A DNA stretch of 64,000 nt. Origin: Methylomonas sp. Lineage in GTDB: Bacteria; Pseudomonadota; Gammaproteobacteria; Methylococcales; Methylomonadaceae. Shown here piece by piece: positions 52,101-62,226 of this stretch. Made by a program: the position numbers and the translations under genes. The stretch is from the NCBI RefSeq assembly GCF_023228165.1, contig NZ_JALOBS010000013.1:62001-126000 (forward strand), given 5' to 3'. The notes under the pieces are model-generated. The model had not been told where the DNA came from, did not search any database, and worked only from the letters and a program-made list of their open reading frames with translations. Positions within the stretch are counted from its first letter, which is position 1. The number at the start of each line of letters is the position of its first letter.

Positions 52101-53066
52101 ATGATTTTCAAAATTCTGTTGGTATTGTTATTTACCCTGTTTTCTAACGTCTGCCTCGGCATCGAAAAGCCGACAATTCGTCTTGGGGTACTGGCATCGG
52201 GCACCTTAGCTTGGGAACTGGCTGCAATCAAAAATGCAACCGGCTTGGATAACGCCGGCTTTAACCTGGAAACCGTCGCTATCGCCAATCAGCAAGCCGG
52301 TAAAGTAGCCCTACAGGCCGGCAGCGTGGATATAATAGTTTCGGACTGGATTTGGGTATCCAGCATGCGCGCCCAAGGCAACGATTATACGTTTTACCCT
52401 TATTCGGCCAGTGCCGGTGGCCTGTTGGTACCGGCGGATAGCAACATTAAAAACCTGTCCGATCTGCAGGGTAAAAAACTCGGTATTGCCGGCGGGGAAC
52501 TGGATAAAAACTGGTCATTATTACAAGCCTTGGGTTTGCAACAAGGCCTTAATTTAAATCAGTCACTGGAAAAAGTTTACGGCGCACCGCCGCTGTTAAA
52601 CCAGCAGCTGTCCAGTCGCCGCGTCGATGCCTTATTGACCTACTGGCAATTTGCCGCCCGTTTGGAGGCGCAAGGTTACCGGCAATTAATGAGCGGCGAA
52701 GACATTATTCGCGCACTGGGCATAACGGAAACCGTCCCTAGCTTGGGTTATGTGTTCAAGCAAAGCTGGGCGGACCAGCATAAAACCGCCCTGCAAGACT
52801 TTCTGCAAACTGCTCAAAAGGCCAAGGATAGCCTGTGCGACTCGGATAGCGCCTGGCAACAAGTTGCTGACCTGACCGCATCACCCGATAAAGACACTCA
52901 AGCGCTGTTAAGACGCCGCTATTGCCAGGGCCGCGTCAAACAATGGGGGGCGAACGAGCAGAATGCCGCAGAGCGAATCTATCACTTGTTACACCGGTTG
53001 AGTGACAATAAACTCACAGGCAAAACCGCTCAACTGCAACCTGGAACGTTTTGGTCCGCAGATTAA
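52101..53066 (+). CDS. ABC transporter periplasmic binding protein (SsuA/TauA/NMT1-like)
   Basis: 321 residues. Signal peptide about 1-20 (ending CLG). The fold is that of nitrate/sulfonate/taurine/thiamine-precursor binding proteins: RLGVLASGTLAWELAAIK, VDIIVSDWIWVSSMRAQG, KNLSDLQGKKLGIAGGELD and LNQQLSSRRVDALLTYWQFA. It starts an SsuACB-type operon. The substrate cannot be read from sequence. The stop overlaps the permease start (TAATG, 53064-53068). Confidence 0.87.
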   Translation: MIFKILLVLLFTLFSNVCLGIEKPTIRLGVLASGTLAWELAAIKNATGLDNAGFNLETVAIANQQAGKVALQAGSVDIIVSDWIWVSSMRAQGNDYTFYPYSASAGGLLVPADSNIKNLSDLQGKKLGIAGGELDKNWSLLQALGLQQGLNLNQSLEKVYGAPPLLNQQLSSRRVDALLTYWQFAARLEAQGYRQLMSGEDIIRALGITETVPSLGYVFKQSWADQHKTALQDFLQTAQKAKDSLCDSDSAWQQVADLTASPDKDTQALLRRRYCQGRVKQWGANEQNAAERIYHLLHRLSDNKLTGKTAQLQPGTFWSAD

Positions 53067-53824
53067 TGCAATCAAGTGGACGATTTCGCAACCAGCTACT
53101 AGCTACTGCATCGATAGCATTATTGCTGGCTATCTGGCAGGTTCTGGCCTTCGCACTGCATAGCCCGACGCTGCCTACACCTGGCTTGGTAGCAATTACC
53201 TTCTGGCGGGCCACGCTTTCCGGCGAACTACCGTATCATCTTGGCGTAACCCTACTACGCCTGCTGGGCAGCTTTAGCTTAGCCATGCTGTTGGGCTGTG
53301 CAATAGGTGTGGTGCTGGGCAAAAATAAAACTCTGGACGCTTTTTTTGATAACTGGCTGGTGATCTTTCTGAACATACCGGCCTTGGTTACCATCATCCT
53401 CTGTTATGTCTGGTTCGGTCTGGTGGAATCCGCGGCCATATTGGCCGTTGTGATCAATAAATTACCCAATGTCATCGTCACCATTCGTGAAGGCGCGCGT
53501 TCCTTGGACAAGGATTTGCTGGAAATGGCGCAAAGCTACCGGTTCAGCAAACGCAAAACCTTTCTCTATGTCATCTGGCCGCAACTGCATCCCTTCGTGA
53601 TGGCCGCCACCCGCTCTGGTCTGGCGTTGATCTGGAAGATTATTCTGGTGGTGGAACTTTTAGGCCGCAGTAACGGCATGGGCTATCAATTACACATCTT
53701 TTTCCAGCTGTTCGATGTAGCCAGCCTGTTGGCCTATAGCTTCGCTTTCGTGGCAGTGATACAAATCATTGAAGTAGGTCTATTAAAACCGTTGGATAGA
53801 AAAACCCAAAGGTGGCGCCGATGA
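53066..53824 (+). CDS. ABC transporter permease (SsuC/TauC-like)
   Basis: 252 residues from ATG 53066. Six membrane helices and the family EAA loop, VTIREGARSLDKDLLEMAQSYRF, are visible. The C-terminus shows GLALIWKIILVVELLGRSNG then MGYQLHIFFQLFD. The start overlaps the stop of the binding-protein gene. The stop overlaps the ATPase start (ATGA, 53821-53824). Confidence 0.88.
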   Translation: MQSSGRFRNQLLATASIALLLAIWQVLAFALHSPTLPTPGLVAITFWRATLSGELPYHLGVTLLRLLGSFSLAMLLGCAIGVVLGKNKTLDAFFDNWLVIFLNIPALVTIILCYVWFGLVESAAILAVVINKLPNVIVTIREGARSLDKDLLEMAQSYRFSKRKTFLYVIWPQLHPFVMAATRSGLALIWKIILVVELLGRSNGMGYQLHIFFQLFDVASLLAYSFAFVAVIQIIEVGLLKPLDRKTQRWRR

Positions 53825-54564
53825 GCGACATTCGCATCCACATCAGCAACAAAACCTACGTTTTGGCGCACGATACCGCTCAATTTCATCATGCGATTGC
53901 CGAGCTTGACTTTATCGTCCACCCCCACCAGTTTGTCTGCCTGGTGGGCCCGTCGGGTTGCGGCAAAACCACGCTGCTGAATATGATCGCCGGCCTGGAC
54001 CAACATTACCAAGGCCGAATCGACATGGGCCAAGCCGACAAAAACCCTTCGATTGGATACGTGTTTCAGAACCCGCGCCTATTACCCTGGCTTAGCGTCA
54101 GACAAAATATTGAAGTGGTTTTTGATCGCACCCCGCCGGCCAATTTGATAGACAGTCTGTTGGACAGTATGCAATTACGGGAGGCCCAACATCAATATCC
54201 GGAACGTTTATCGCTGGGCATGCAGCGCCGGGTGGCCATCATTCGCGCCTTTGCCATTAATCCCGACATATTGTTAATGGATGAGCCGTTCGTGTCCTTG
54301 GATGCCCCCACCGCACGCCAAGTCAGAAGCTTGTTATATTCGCTGTGGCTGCAACGCCCGCATACGGTTTTGTTTGTCACTCATGATTTACGCGAGGCCA
54401 TTGCCTTAGCCGATCGCGTGATCTTTCTGTCGCCTTCGCCCATGCAGGTACTCAGCGATATTACAGTGCCAATCGCCCGCGACCAACGTCACGAAGAAAG
54501 CCGAATCGAGATATTCCGCGAGCACTTATTACAAAACCACCCGGAAATCAAAGGCCTGCTATAA
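53821..54564 (+). CDS. ABC transporter ATPase (SsuB/TauB-like)
   Basis: 247 residues from ATG 53821. Walker A is GPSGCGKTTLLN, the Q-loop SIGYVFQNPRLLPW, and Walker B ILLMDEPF. The signature reads LSLGMQRRVAI instead of the common LSGGQ/LSGGM. It follows the permease in one operon. Ends with a standard cytoplasmic tail. Confidence 0.9.
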   Translation: MSDIRIHISNKTYVLAHDTAQFHHAIAELDFIVHPHQFVCLVGPSGCGKTTLLNMIAGLDQHYQGRIDMGQADKNPSIGYVFQNPRLLPWLSVRQNIEVVFDRTPPANLIDSLLDSMQLREAQHQYPERLSLGMQRRVAIIRAFAINPDILLMDEPFVSLDAPTARQVRSLLYSLWLQRPHTVLFVTHDLREAIALADRVIFLSPSPMQVLSDITVPIARDQRHEESRIEIFREHLLQNHPEIKGLL

Positions 54565-54565
54565 G

Positions 54566-55126
54566 GTGAGAATCGTCGTCAAAGCCTGCGAATGCGAGGA
54601 AATCATCAAAAAATCCCGCTTCATCGGCATCATTAGTCCTTGCCAATCAGAACCTGAAGCGCTACAGATATTAAAAAATCTGCATGTACAGCACCCTAAC
54701 GCCAGTCACATCGTCTATGCCTACCGGATCCAGACACCGGCAGGCCTAGTCTGCCGTTTTTACGATGCGGGAGAACCCGGCGGCACCGCCGGCAAACCCG
54801 TCTTTCAGCATCTGGAAGGCAAGCAATTGATTAATCTGATGGTCGTGGTTATCCGCTACTTCGGTGGAATAAAACTGGGGGCCGGCGGTTTGACGCGAGC
54901 ATACGGCAATCTCGCCAAGAAAATTATTGAAAACGCTGAGATCGCCGATCACATTGAAAGGGTCACGTTGCAGCTGGTTTTAGAATACAACCAGTTGCAA
55001 ATGCTGGAATATCAATTAAAAAAATTGAATGGCAAAATCGTTCAACAAGATTTTGCCGAACAAATTCAGGTTCAAGTCCAGCTCCCCAAACATCACCTAC
55101 CAGCCTTTCAGCTTATATTTCAATAA
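54566..55126 (+). CDS. YigZ/IMPACT-family protein
   Basis: 186 residues from GTG 54566, one base after the ABC ATPase stop (TAA at 54562-54564). ASHIVYAYRIQTPAGL then CRFYDAGEPGGTAGKPVFQH, VVVIRYFGGIKLGAGGLTRAYG are the UPF0029/YigZ signatures. Its function is unclear; the eukaryotic homologue IMPACT regulates translation. It may be co-transcribed with the ABC operon. Confidence 0.87.
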   Translation: MRIVVKACECEEIIKKSRFIGIISPCQSEPEALQILKNLHVQHPNASHIVYAYRIQTPAGLVCRFYDAGEPGGTAGKPVFQHLEGKQLINLMVVVIRYFGGIKLGAGGLTRAYGNLAKKIIENAEIADHIERVTLQLVLEYNQLQMLEYQLKKLNGKIVQQDFAEQIQVQVQLPKHHLPAFQLIFQ

Positions 55127-55282
55127 CCTAGCAATTTAGTCAGGAATTATGACAGAAATATGACCCATTGTTTCACGATAGAGAATAAATCATGCACGAT
55201 ACCCCGTATTGTAAATAAAAAAATAGTCGTTATAGTTAAGCCGTCTTCATTGCATTGACTGAAATCAGTCTAGGAGCTTCAA

Positions 55283-55444
55283 ATGAGCAAATCCAGCAAT
55301 CTTTATAGAGATATTTTAACCGGCATCTTTTTTATCGTCGGCGTATTCGGCTTCATGTCTGGCGAGTTCATCCTCTCCACCCTGTTGTTTGGTGCGGCGA
55401 CCATTGCCAGCAATCTTGATTTTTCCGGCTCGTTTAGAGCATAA
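55283..55444 (+). CDS. Small membrane protein, 53 residues
   Basis: The ORF starts after AGGAG (55272-55276). The protein MSKSSNLYRDILTG, then IFFIVGVFGFMSGEFI and LSTLLFGAATIASN, has one or two hydrophobic segments and no recognised family. It is followed by the rho-independent terminator at 55508. The size and good ribosome site suggest it is real. Confidence 0.6.
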   Translation: MSKSSNLYRDILTGIFFIVGVFGFMSGEFILSTLLFGAATIASNLDFSGSFRA

Positions 55445-55507
55445 GCTTTGTTTTTGTTGTACCTCCCTCGTTGTCCCTTAACAGCCATAGCTCTGTTAAC
55501 TCCTTAG

Positions 55508-55532
55508 CCCCGCACTTTGCGGGGTTTTTTTT
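55508..55532 (+). terminator. Rho-independent terminator
   Basis: CCCCGCA and TGCGGGG form a 7-bp perfect stem with a 3-base loop, followed by TTTTTTTT (55525-55532). It ends the plus-strand transcript of the 53-residue protein, just before the converging msbA gene. Confidence 0.92.
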
Positions 55533-55572
55533 GCCGCCTGCTTATTTCTTCGAGTTTCGATTCCCGGCGTTA

Positions 55573-57306
55573 TCAAACCTGGCTAGCGTCTCTAAACTGC
55601 ATCTTATGCAACTTGGCATACGCGCCATCCAATTTCAGCAGCTCATCATGCGATCCGCGTTCGACTATCCGGCCTTTATCCATTACCAAAATAACATCCG
55701 CACCTTCGATAGTCGATAAACGATGCGCAACCACCAAGGTGGTGCGCCCCTGCATAACGCGATTTAAAGCCGCCTGAATGTAGCGCTCCGATTCGGTGTC
55801 CAATGCGGAAGTCGCTTCGTCCAACACCAAAATCGGGGCATCTTTTAATAGTGCCCGCGCCAAAGCCAGTCGCTGCCGCTGTCCACCGGAAAGTTTGACG
55901 CCGTTTTCGCCGATCTCGGTATCCAGGCCTTGCGGCATTTTGTTGATAAAGTCCATCGCATAAGCGTCGGTTGCGGCCTGTTCAATTTGGCTGCGCGCTG
56001 CCCCCTGTAAAGTGCCGTAGGCAATATTGTTGGCCACGGAGGTATTAAACAGCGTGACATTCTGGTTTACCAAAGCGATCTGCTGCCGCAAACAATCCAG
56101 GCGATAGCGTTTTAATTCCACCCCGTCGATCAGAATTTCACCCTGCTCGTAATCGTAAAAACGCGGCAACAAGTTGATCAAGCTGCTTTTCCCGCCCCCG
56201 GAGGCGCCTACCAAAGCGACAGTCTGGCCCGGCTCGACGACCAGATTGATGTTGGACAAAGCCGGTGTTTCACTGCCCGCATAACTAAAGGTCAGGTTTT
56301 TGAATTCGATCCTGCCCTTGCAGCGAGTGGTTTGATAGTCACCCTGATCGATTTCCACCGGCTCATCCAACACTTCAAACAAGGTTTCGGCCGCGGCAAT
56401 ACCTCGCAATATCTCGGCGTTGGCATCGCTTAAATTGCGGATCGGCTTGGGCAATAAAAATGCCGCGGTGAAAAAGCCTACAAATTCACCGGCGCTTGAG
56501 GACTTCATAATGATAAGCGCCAAATACATCATGCCGGCCAAGGCAAAGGAAATCAGTAACTGCATCAATGGATTGTTCAGCGATACCGTCATAATTAATT
56601 TGCGATATTGCTTACGGTTTTCCAGGCTGCAATCCTGGAAACGTTGCCGTTCGTATCGTTCGCCGCCGAAACTTTTGACAATGCGATTACCGGACACCAT
56701 TTCCGAGGTAATATGGGTCAAATCGCCCACCGTATCCTGCATGTTACGGCTCAAACGCTTTAAGCGTTTACCGACGTAGCGCACCACCACCACCACCACG
56801 GGTGCAATCGCCAAGAACACCAAGGACAATTTCCAATTGGTATAGCCCAGATAACCCAGTAAACCGATTGCGGTAAAGCCTTCACGCACGTAGGAGCGGA
56901 TAGAGTCGGAGGTTGCCCTGGTGACTTCGCCGATATTATTGGTTATCCGGGAAATCATATAACCGCTGTTATGGCTATCGAAATACTGCACGGATAAGCG
57001 GGTATAATGATCGAAAATCGCGCAACGCAATTTATGAATAACATTGCCGGAAATACGCGCTAAATAATAATTACCCAAAAAGGCCCCAACGCCGCGCACC
57101 AGGAATAACACAATAAACAATAACGGCAGATACTGGATATTGCTTCTGTCCTCGCCGTTAAAACTGTCTATGATGCGTTGAATAATCATAACTACCGCCG
57201 GCTCGGTGGCGGCATATATGGCAAAACCGATAGCACTGACTATAAACATGCGCCAATACGGCAATACAAAACGCATCAAACGTTTATAGACCTGACTGTC
57301 CGTCAT
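55573..57306 (-). CDS. msbA: Lipid A export ABC transporter/permease MsbA
   Basis: 577 residues from ATG 57306 (MTDSQVYKRLMRF); an upstream Met at 57336 would add 10. Six membrane helices fill the N-terminal half. The ATPase domain has ALVGASGGGKSS (Walker A), KLSGGQRQRLALARALL (signature) and PILVLDEATSALD (Walker B). It flips lipid A-core across the inner membrane. It is divergent from the heptosyltransferase gene, with 80 bp between the starts. Confidence 0.92.
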   Translation of the reverse strand: MTDSQVYKRLMRFVLPYWRMFIVSAIGFAIYAATEPAVVMIIQRIIDSFNGEDRSNIQYLPLLFIVLFLVRGVGAFLGNYYLARISGNVIHKLRCAIFDHYTRLSVQYFDSHNSGYMISRITNNIGEVTRATSDSIRSYVREGFTAIGLLGYLGYTNWKLSLVFLAIAPVVVVVVRYVGKRLKRLSRNMQDTVGDLTHITSEMVSGNRIVKSFGGERYERQRFQDCSLENRKQYRKLIMTVSLNNPLMQLLISFALAGMMYLALIIMKSSSAGEFVGFFTAAFLLPKPIRNLSDANAEILRGIAAAETLFEVLDEPVEIDQGDYQTTRCKGRIEFKNLTFSYAGSETPALSNINLVVEPGQTVALVGASGGGKSSLINLLPRFYDYEQGEILIDGVELKRYRLDCLRQQIALVNQNVTLFNTSVANNIAYGTLQGAARSQIEQAATDAYAMDFINKMPQGLDTEIGENGVKLSGGQRQRLALARALLKDAPILVLDEATSALDTESERYIQAALNRVMQGRTTLVVAHRLSTIEGADVILVMDKGRIVERGSHDELLKLDGAYAKLHKMQFRDASQV

Positions 57307-57386
57307 GCGTTTGTTTGAATTTTCCAACCTGTCCAATACTTTTACCCTTAAAATTAACCAATAGCTTCACGCCAACCGACATTTCA

Positions 57387-58502
57387 ATGCCCGCCGCAGA
57401 ACTTATCAATATACAGCCTAAACGCATTTTGGTGATAACCCTGCGTTTTTTGGGCGACACCCTGTTAACGACGCCGCTGATCAGCTCGTTAAAACAAGCT
57501 TATCCCAACGCCGATATTGACGTGTTGTTGCCGGCAGGCAACACGGCCATGCTGGCAGGTAATCCGGACATTTCCCAACTGATTGCTTTGCCGAAGAAAA
57601 TTAGCGCGCTGGATTTTGGAAAATTACTGTTTAAATTATATCGTCGTTATGACTTAGCCATTTCAACCCAAGCAGGCGACCGCCCGGCGTTATGTGCCAT
57701 TATGGCCGGTAGGATTAGCCTAAGTTTCGTTCCTGACGACCCCGGTAAAGCTTGGTGGAAAAAAAGTTTTTTGACTCATTGGCTGGTTTTTAACCAAGAC
57801 TACGATCATGCCGTGCTGGAGAATCTGCGCTTTTGTAACCTGCTGGGAATCAAGCCCTGCTATAGGTTAACGCCGCCACGCACAGACCAAGCTTCTTTCC
57901 GTGCGCCGGACCGACCCTACGCAGTGCTGCACATCATGCCGCAATGGCGCTATAAACAGTGGCATAAAGCCGGCTGGCTGGAATTGATAACATTTTTAAA
58001 CGAACGCGGCCTTGGTATTGTATTGACAGGTAGTGGCGAGGCTAACGAACTCCATTATCTACACCAATTGGAACAACAACTGCCGACCGAAGTAACTAAT
58101 TTGGCCGGCAAATTATCCTTGGCGGAATTGACCGAATTGATCAGTAATGCGGCATTGTTCGTTGGACCCGATACCGGCATCACGCATTTGGCTGCCGCAA
58201 CCGGCACCCTGACATTTGCACTATTTGGCCCGACAGACCCCAAAAAATGGGCCCCGTGGCCGTTTGATTTTACGGGGAGCATTGCACCTTTCTCATCGTT
58301 AGGCTCGCAGCATGTCGGTAATGTTTATTTGATTCAGGGACAAACCGACCGAAACTGCATGCCCTGTCAGCTGGAAGGCTGCGAAAGACACCGAAACAGT
58401 CATAGCGCCTGCCTCGACCAACTCTCCGCGAGCTGCGTAATCGACACAATATCCAACAGCTTATTAACGGTCAGCAATCGAAGCATTAATGCTATGCTTT
58501 AA
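57387..58502 (+). CDS. GT9 family LPS heptosyltransferase
   Basis: 371 residues from ATG 57387 (MPAAELINIQPKRILVIT). The N-terminal ITLRFLGDTLLTTPLISSLK and the C-terminal VGPDTGITHLAAATGTLTFA are the GT9 (heptosyltransferase) signatures. It should add heptose to the inner core of LPS. The first ATG of the open frame (57315) would overlap the msbA promoter and is less likely. Confidence 0.9.
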   Translation: MPAAELINIQPKRILVITLRFLGDTLLTTPLISSLKQAYPNADIDVLLPAGNTAMLAGNPDISQLIALPKKISALDFGKLLFKLYRRYDLAISTQAGDRPALCAIMAGRISLSFVPDDPGKAWWKKSFLTHWLVFNQDYDHAVLENLRFCNLLGIKPCYRLTPPRTDQASFRAPDRPYAVLHIMPQWRYKQWHKAGWLELITFLNERGLGIVLTGSGEANELHYLHQLEQQLPTEVTNLAGKLSLAELTELISNAALFVGPDTGITHLAAATGTLTFALFGPTDPKKWAPWPFDFTGSIAPFSSLGSQHVGNVYLIQGQTDRNCMPCQLEGCERHRNSHSACLDQLSASCVIDTISNSLLTVSNRSINAML

Positions 58503-58555
58503 ATCTTGATGTAACTTAATCAAATGGCCATCGCTCATTCATCCATTCAACTTCA

Positions 58556-59278
58556 ATGACGCAGATACAGCAACTTGACCGAATTTACGTTCTTAACGTC
58601 AAAAAATTTACCCACCGGCGCCAATTCATGGAGCGTCAACTGGCCAACACGAAGTTAGATGCCGAATTTATTTTCGACTGGGATGTTGAGGATGTTAGTC
58701 CCGACATCATCGGCACCTATTTCGGTAACAATCTTCTTACCCCAGCTCAACAATCCTGCGCGCTTAAGCATGTGGCGGCCTTACAAAAGATCGTCGCCGA
58801 CAATTGCCAGTTCGCATTAGTACTTGAAGACGATGCGGTGTTCGGTAAGGATTTGAAACTCGGCCTACAACGTGCGATGGAACAAAGCGGGCAATTCCCC
58901 GGCAATAAAGTGATTTATATTGGTTCAGGCGGCAATTTTTTCACACCTAAAAGCCAACGCAAGCCAGGACAATATCTTTACCCCGGAAATAGGGTGCGGT
59001 TTGCCGATTCCTACATTCTGGACAGCTCAACGGCCCAACGACGTCTTGACTGGATTAAAGCGCACAAAATTTCAGCGCCGATGGATAATCAGTTCGAAGT
59101 CATGGACAAGGAGCTTGGCATCCAAACCCTTTGGCTGGAAGATCCGGTTGTTGAACAGGGCAGCAAAAACGGCTTGTTTCAAAGCGCGTTGGAATCAGAC
59201 CCTCCGCCCTGGCTAAAAGGTATCTTTTTCGACTGGGAAAAGCTGAAACGTAAATATATTTATCAATTATGGCGTTAG
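58556..59278 (+). CDS. Glycosyltransferase family 25 (LPS)
   Basis: 240 residues. IYVLNVKKFTHRRQFMERQL, FALVLEDDAVFGKDL and LRFADSYILD-like (VRFADSYILDSSTAQ) give the GT25 pattern, with the acidic LEDD site. GT25 enzymes add galactose or glucose to LPS core or other polysaccharides. It is part of the LPS gene run; the O-antigen ligase gene overlaps its end. Confidence 0.85.
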   Translation: MTQIQQLDRIYVLNVKKFTHRRQFMERQLANTKLDAEFIFDWDVEDVSPDIIGTYFGNNLLTPAQQSCALKHVAALQKIVADNCQFALVLEDDAVFGKDLKLGLQRAMEQSGQFPGNKVIYIGSGGNFFTPKSQRKPGQYLYPGNRVRFADSYILDSSTAQRRLDWIKAHKISAPMDNQFEVMDKELGIQTLWLEDPVVEQGSKNGLFQSALESDPPPWLKGIFFDWEKLKRKYIYQLWR

Positions 59279-60513
59279 GAATTCATAACATAATGGCTTT
59301 TTCCAATTTTTCTGAAAAATCCCTGAAAATCAGCCGATATCTGACTATTCTCGCCGCCATAGCCGCCCCCATGTCGACAGCGGCCACTGGCATAGCCTGC
59401 ATTGCTTTGTTAATTTTTTGGCTGATATCAGGCCAGGCCCCGCGAACGATTAAACTATCCTGGCAACAACCTTTCGGAAAAATGATAGTGCTGTTTTATG
59501 TATGGCTATTACTCGGCACCCTATATGCGGAAACCGACTGGCCTAGCAAGTTACAAACACTCTCAAGCTGGAAAAAGCTTGTTTACGCTTTTATTCTGCT
59601 CGGAATTTTTCAACAGTTCGAATGGCAAAAACGCTTTGTTAACTGGTACGTCACAGCCATGGTCATTTCAGCCATCATTGCCTTATTCCTTTGGTCGTTT
59701 GGTCTTATTGTCAGGCCGAGCAACGGGGCTTTTTACGCGGGCATATTCATGACCAACCATGCCACTCAAAGTATGGCCTTTGTGGCGGCGACGCTGTGCT
59801 GTATTTTTTTACTGCATGAAACCGAAAGCCCGCGCATAAAATATTTGCTTTGGGCCGCTATCGGCTTGTTCCTGTTTAATATATTTTTTATCAGCACTGC
59901 GCGAAGCGGCTATATCGCCTTACCTGTAGCCGCTATTTTTGCGGTAGGCTCTATATATGGCTACCGTAAATTACCGCACATTCTTGCCTTGGCGACTATC
60001 GTAATACTGGCTTTCGGCCTTGCCTCCAATACCCTGCAAGAACGTATTAAACTCGCTTTGGACGAACAAGCGAATTACCAAACCAGCAACAATGAAACAT
60101 CCGTTGGCGTTCGCATGATCTTTTATAAAAACACCCTGGAGTTAATACAAGCGCAACCTTGGTTTGGTTATGGTACATCATCATTCAAGCCTATTTATAG
60201 CGCACATACAGCCTCTAAGTATCAGGATTGGCGAGCCGTCAGCACTGGCGATCCCCATAACCAATATTTATTCATTTGGCTGGAAAACGGCTTGTTCGGC
60301 TTAGTGTTATTTTTTGCCTATATCTACATTGGCATCCGCCAAGGTTTAAAAAATCCACCATACGGGGCCATTGCGGCGAGCTTTTTAATCGCGATAACAG
60401 CTTCCAGCCTGTTTAATTCTCACTTTAAAACCTATGCGGAAGGATACATGTTAGCGTTTTTTCTGGGCGCGCTTTTGACGCGCCCAGCAAACTCAAACCT
60501 ATCAACTGTATAA
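59269..60513 (+). CDS. O-antigen ligase (WaaL/Wzy-C)
   Basis: 414 residues from ATG 59269, or 406 from ATG 59293 (MAFSNFSEKS). About ten to twelve membrane helices. The periplasmic catalytic loop has the Wzy_C signature VSTGDPHNQYLFIWLENGLF. It should ligate polysaccharide to lipid A-core, or polymerise it. It overlaps the GT25 gene by 10 bp if the first start is used. Confidence 0.87.
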   Translation: MALGIHNIMAFSNFSEKSLKISRYLTILAAIAAPMSTAATGIACIALLIFWLISGQAPRTIKLSWQQPFGKMIVLFYVWLLLGTLYAETDWPSKLQTLSSWKKLVYAFILLGIFQQFEWQKRFVNWYVTAMVISAIIALFLWSFGLIVRPSNGAFYAGIFMTNHATQSMAFVAATLCCIFLLHETESPRIKYLLWAAIGLFLFNIFFISTARSGYIALPVAAIFAVGSIYGYRKLPHILALATIVILAFGLASNTLQERIKLALDEQANYQTSNNETSVGVRMIFYKNTLELIQAQPWFGYGTSSFKPIYSAHTASKYQDWRAVSTGDPHNQYLFIWLENGLFGLVLFFAYIYIGIRQGLKNPPYGAIAASFLIAITASSLFNSHFKTYAEGYMLAFFLGALLTRPANSNLSTV

Positions 60514-60556
60514 CGTACTGCGCTTCCCAATCCATATTTACCCATCCGGACGTCGA

Positions 60557-61387
60557 ATGACTGAATCTTTACCAACCAATCGCCCAACCACCGCAGCCAA
60601 ACTCAGCGCCTACATCATCGCTTACAATGAGGCGGATAAAATTGCCGATGCGATTCAAAGCGTACAATGGGCCGATGAAGTGCTAGTACTCGACTCCAAT
60701 AGCACCGACAATACAGAAAGCATAGCAATAAAATTAGGTGCGACAGTGAAACAAATTCCGTTTTCCACTTTCGGCAAATTACGCAATGATGCTATCGCAT
60801 CCTGCACGCACGACTGGATTTTTAGTCTGGACGCCGATGAACGATGCACCCCGGAGGCTAGGGAGGAAATCTTAACCATCCTGACAACCCCGACAGCCGA
60901 TGCTTATTATGTGCCCCGACGCAATTGGTTTATGGGCCGCTGGATCAATCATTGCGGCTGGTATCCTGATTACCGTCAGCCGCAGTTATTCCGTAAACAG
61001 GCTTTGGTATTTGATGACGCGGCTGAAGTTCATGAGGGTTATAAAGTTAACGGTAAAGTCGGCTACTTTAAATCCTCGATTATCCAAATTCCTTTTCAAA
61101 ACCTGGAACAACTGCTGCATAAAATGCAACGCTACTCCACATTGGGCGCTCGTAAACTGGAGCGTAGCGGCAAACCAGTCACAATGGGCACGGCGCTTGG
61201 ACATGGTTTATGGGCGTTCATACGCATTTATGTGCTGAAGCTGGGCTTTCTAGACGGTTGGGCTGGATTTGTTCTGGCTTTTGGAAATTTTGAAGGCACC
61301 TTTTACCGCTACGCCAAAGCAGCAACCGCAAAGCAAAGCTGGAAACCCGATAGCCTTCCCAATATAGAAACACACGCCCGCAAATAG
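60557..61387 (+). CDS. Glycosyltransferase family 2 (WaaE-like)
   Basis: 276 residues. The N-terminus SAYIIAYNEADKIADAI then VLVLDSNSTDNTE and DWIFSLDADERCTPEA is the GT2 fold with DxD. FMGRWINHCGWYPDYRQPQLF is typical of the WaaE/KdtX-like core glucosyltransferases. The C-terminus has a hydrophobic stretch near residues 220-250. It is the fourth gene of the LPS run. Confidence 0.87.
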   Translation: MTESLPTNRPTTAAKLSAYIIAYNEADKIADAIQSVQWADEVLVLDSNSTDNTESIAIKLGATVKQIPFSTFGKLRNDAIASCTHDWIFSLDADERCTPEAREEILTILTTPTADAYYVPRRNWFMGRWINHCGWYPDYRQPQLFRKQALVFDDAAEVHEGYKVNGKVGYFKSSIIQIPFQNLEQLLHKMQRYSTLGARKLERSGKPVTMGTALGHGLWAFIRIYVLKLGFLDGWAGFVLAFGNFEGTFYRYAKAATAKQSWKPDSLPNIETHARK

Positions 61388-61389
61388 CC

Positions 61390-62211
61390 ATGGCGGGCTT
61401 AATATCGGTGATTGTGACTACCTATAACTGGCCGGAAGCACTTGCTGCCTGCCTCACTAGTCTATTATCCCAGCATGACGGCAATTTTGAGATCATTATT
61501 GCCGACGACGGCTCAGGCGCGGCAACGCAACAGCTAATAGCCGAGTTTCAACGGCATAGCCCTATTCCGATACACCATATCCGTCACGAGGACAAAGGCT
61601 TTCGGGCCGGCACCATACGTAATAAGGCTGCAGCACTTAGCCTGGGTGATTACCTGTTATTTATGGATGGGGACTGCGTCGCTTTACCGAGTTTTGTCTC
61701 TCGCCATCGCCATTTGGCCGAATCCGGATACTTCGTCCCCGGTAACAGGGTATTAGTGAGCCAAGCCTATACCACTCGGGCCCTGGAACAACAGATACCT
61801 TTACACAGCAGATCCTTGGTTTTTTTTCTAGGTTTATGGATACAGCGGCGTATTAATCGCTTCTTGCCGTTAATCTATCTGCCATTCCGCAATTGGCGTT
61901 ATCGCCACCCCTGGTTATGGCAAAAAGCCATGACTTGTAATTTGGCGATTTGGAAAACCGATTTTATCGCTGTTAATGGATTCGACGAAGTCTTTGAAGG
62001 CTGGGGTTATGAGGATTCAGACTTAGTGATACGCCTGATTCATCTAGGGGTTAGACGCAAAGAAGGCCGCTTTGCCCTGCCCGTTTTCCATCTTTGGCAT
62101 CCACATAACGACCGTAGCAAGCATGACCAGAATTATCAGCGCTTGCTGGAGCGACTGAATCGGCAGTCTTTAATTCGGGCACAATCCGGCGTAGATCAAT
62201 ACACAACCTAG
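61390..62211 (+). CDS. Glycosyltransferase family 2 with galactosyltransferase-type C-terminus
   Basis: 273 residues. LISVIVTTYNWPEALAAC, then IIIADDGSG and LLFMDGDCVA are the GT2 motifs. NGFDEVFEGWGYEDSDLVIR then VFHLWHPHND form the C-terminal glycosyltransferase_7 module. It adds a sugar to LPS or capsule; it starts 2 bp after the WaaE-like gene. Confidence 0.87.
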   Translation: MAGLISVIVTTYNWPEALAACLTSLLSQHDGNFEIIIADDGSGAATQQLIAEFQRHSPIPIHHIRHEDKGFRAGTIRNKAAALSLGDYLLFMDGDCVALPSFVSRHRHLAESGYFVPGNRVLVSQAYTTRALEQQIPLHSRSLVFFLGLWIQRRINRFLPLIYLPFRNWRYRHPWLWQKAMTCNLAIWKTDFIAVNGFDEVFEGWGYEDSDLVIRLIHLGVRRKEGRFALPVFHLWHPHNDRSKHDQNYQRLLERLNRQSLIRAQSGVDQYTT

Positions 62212-62226
62212 GCTTGATAATCGGCC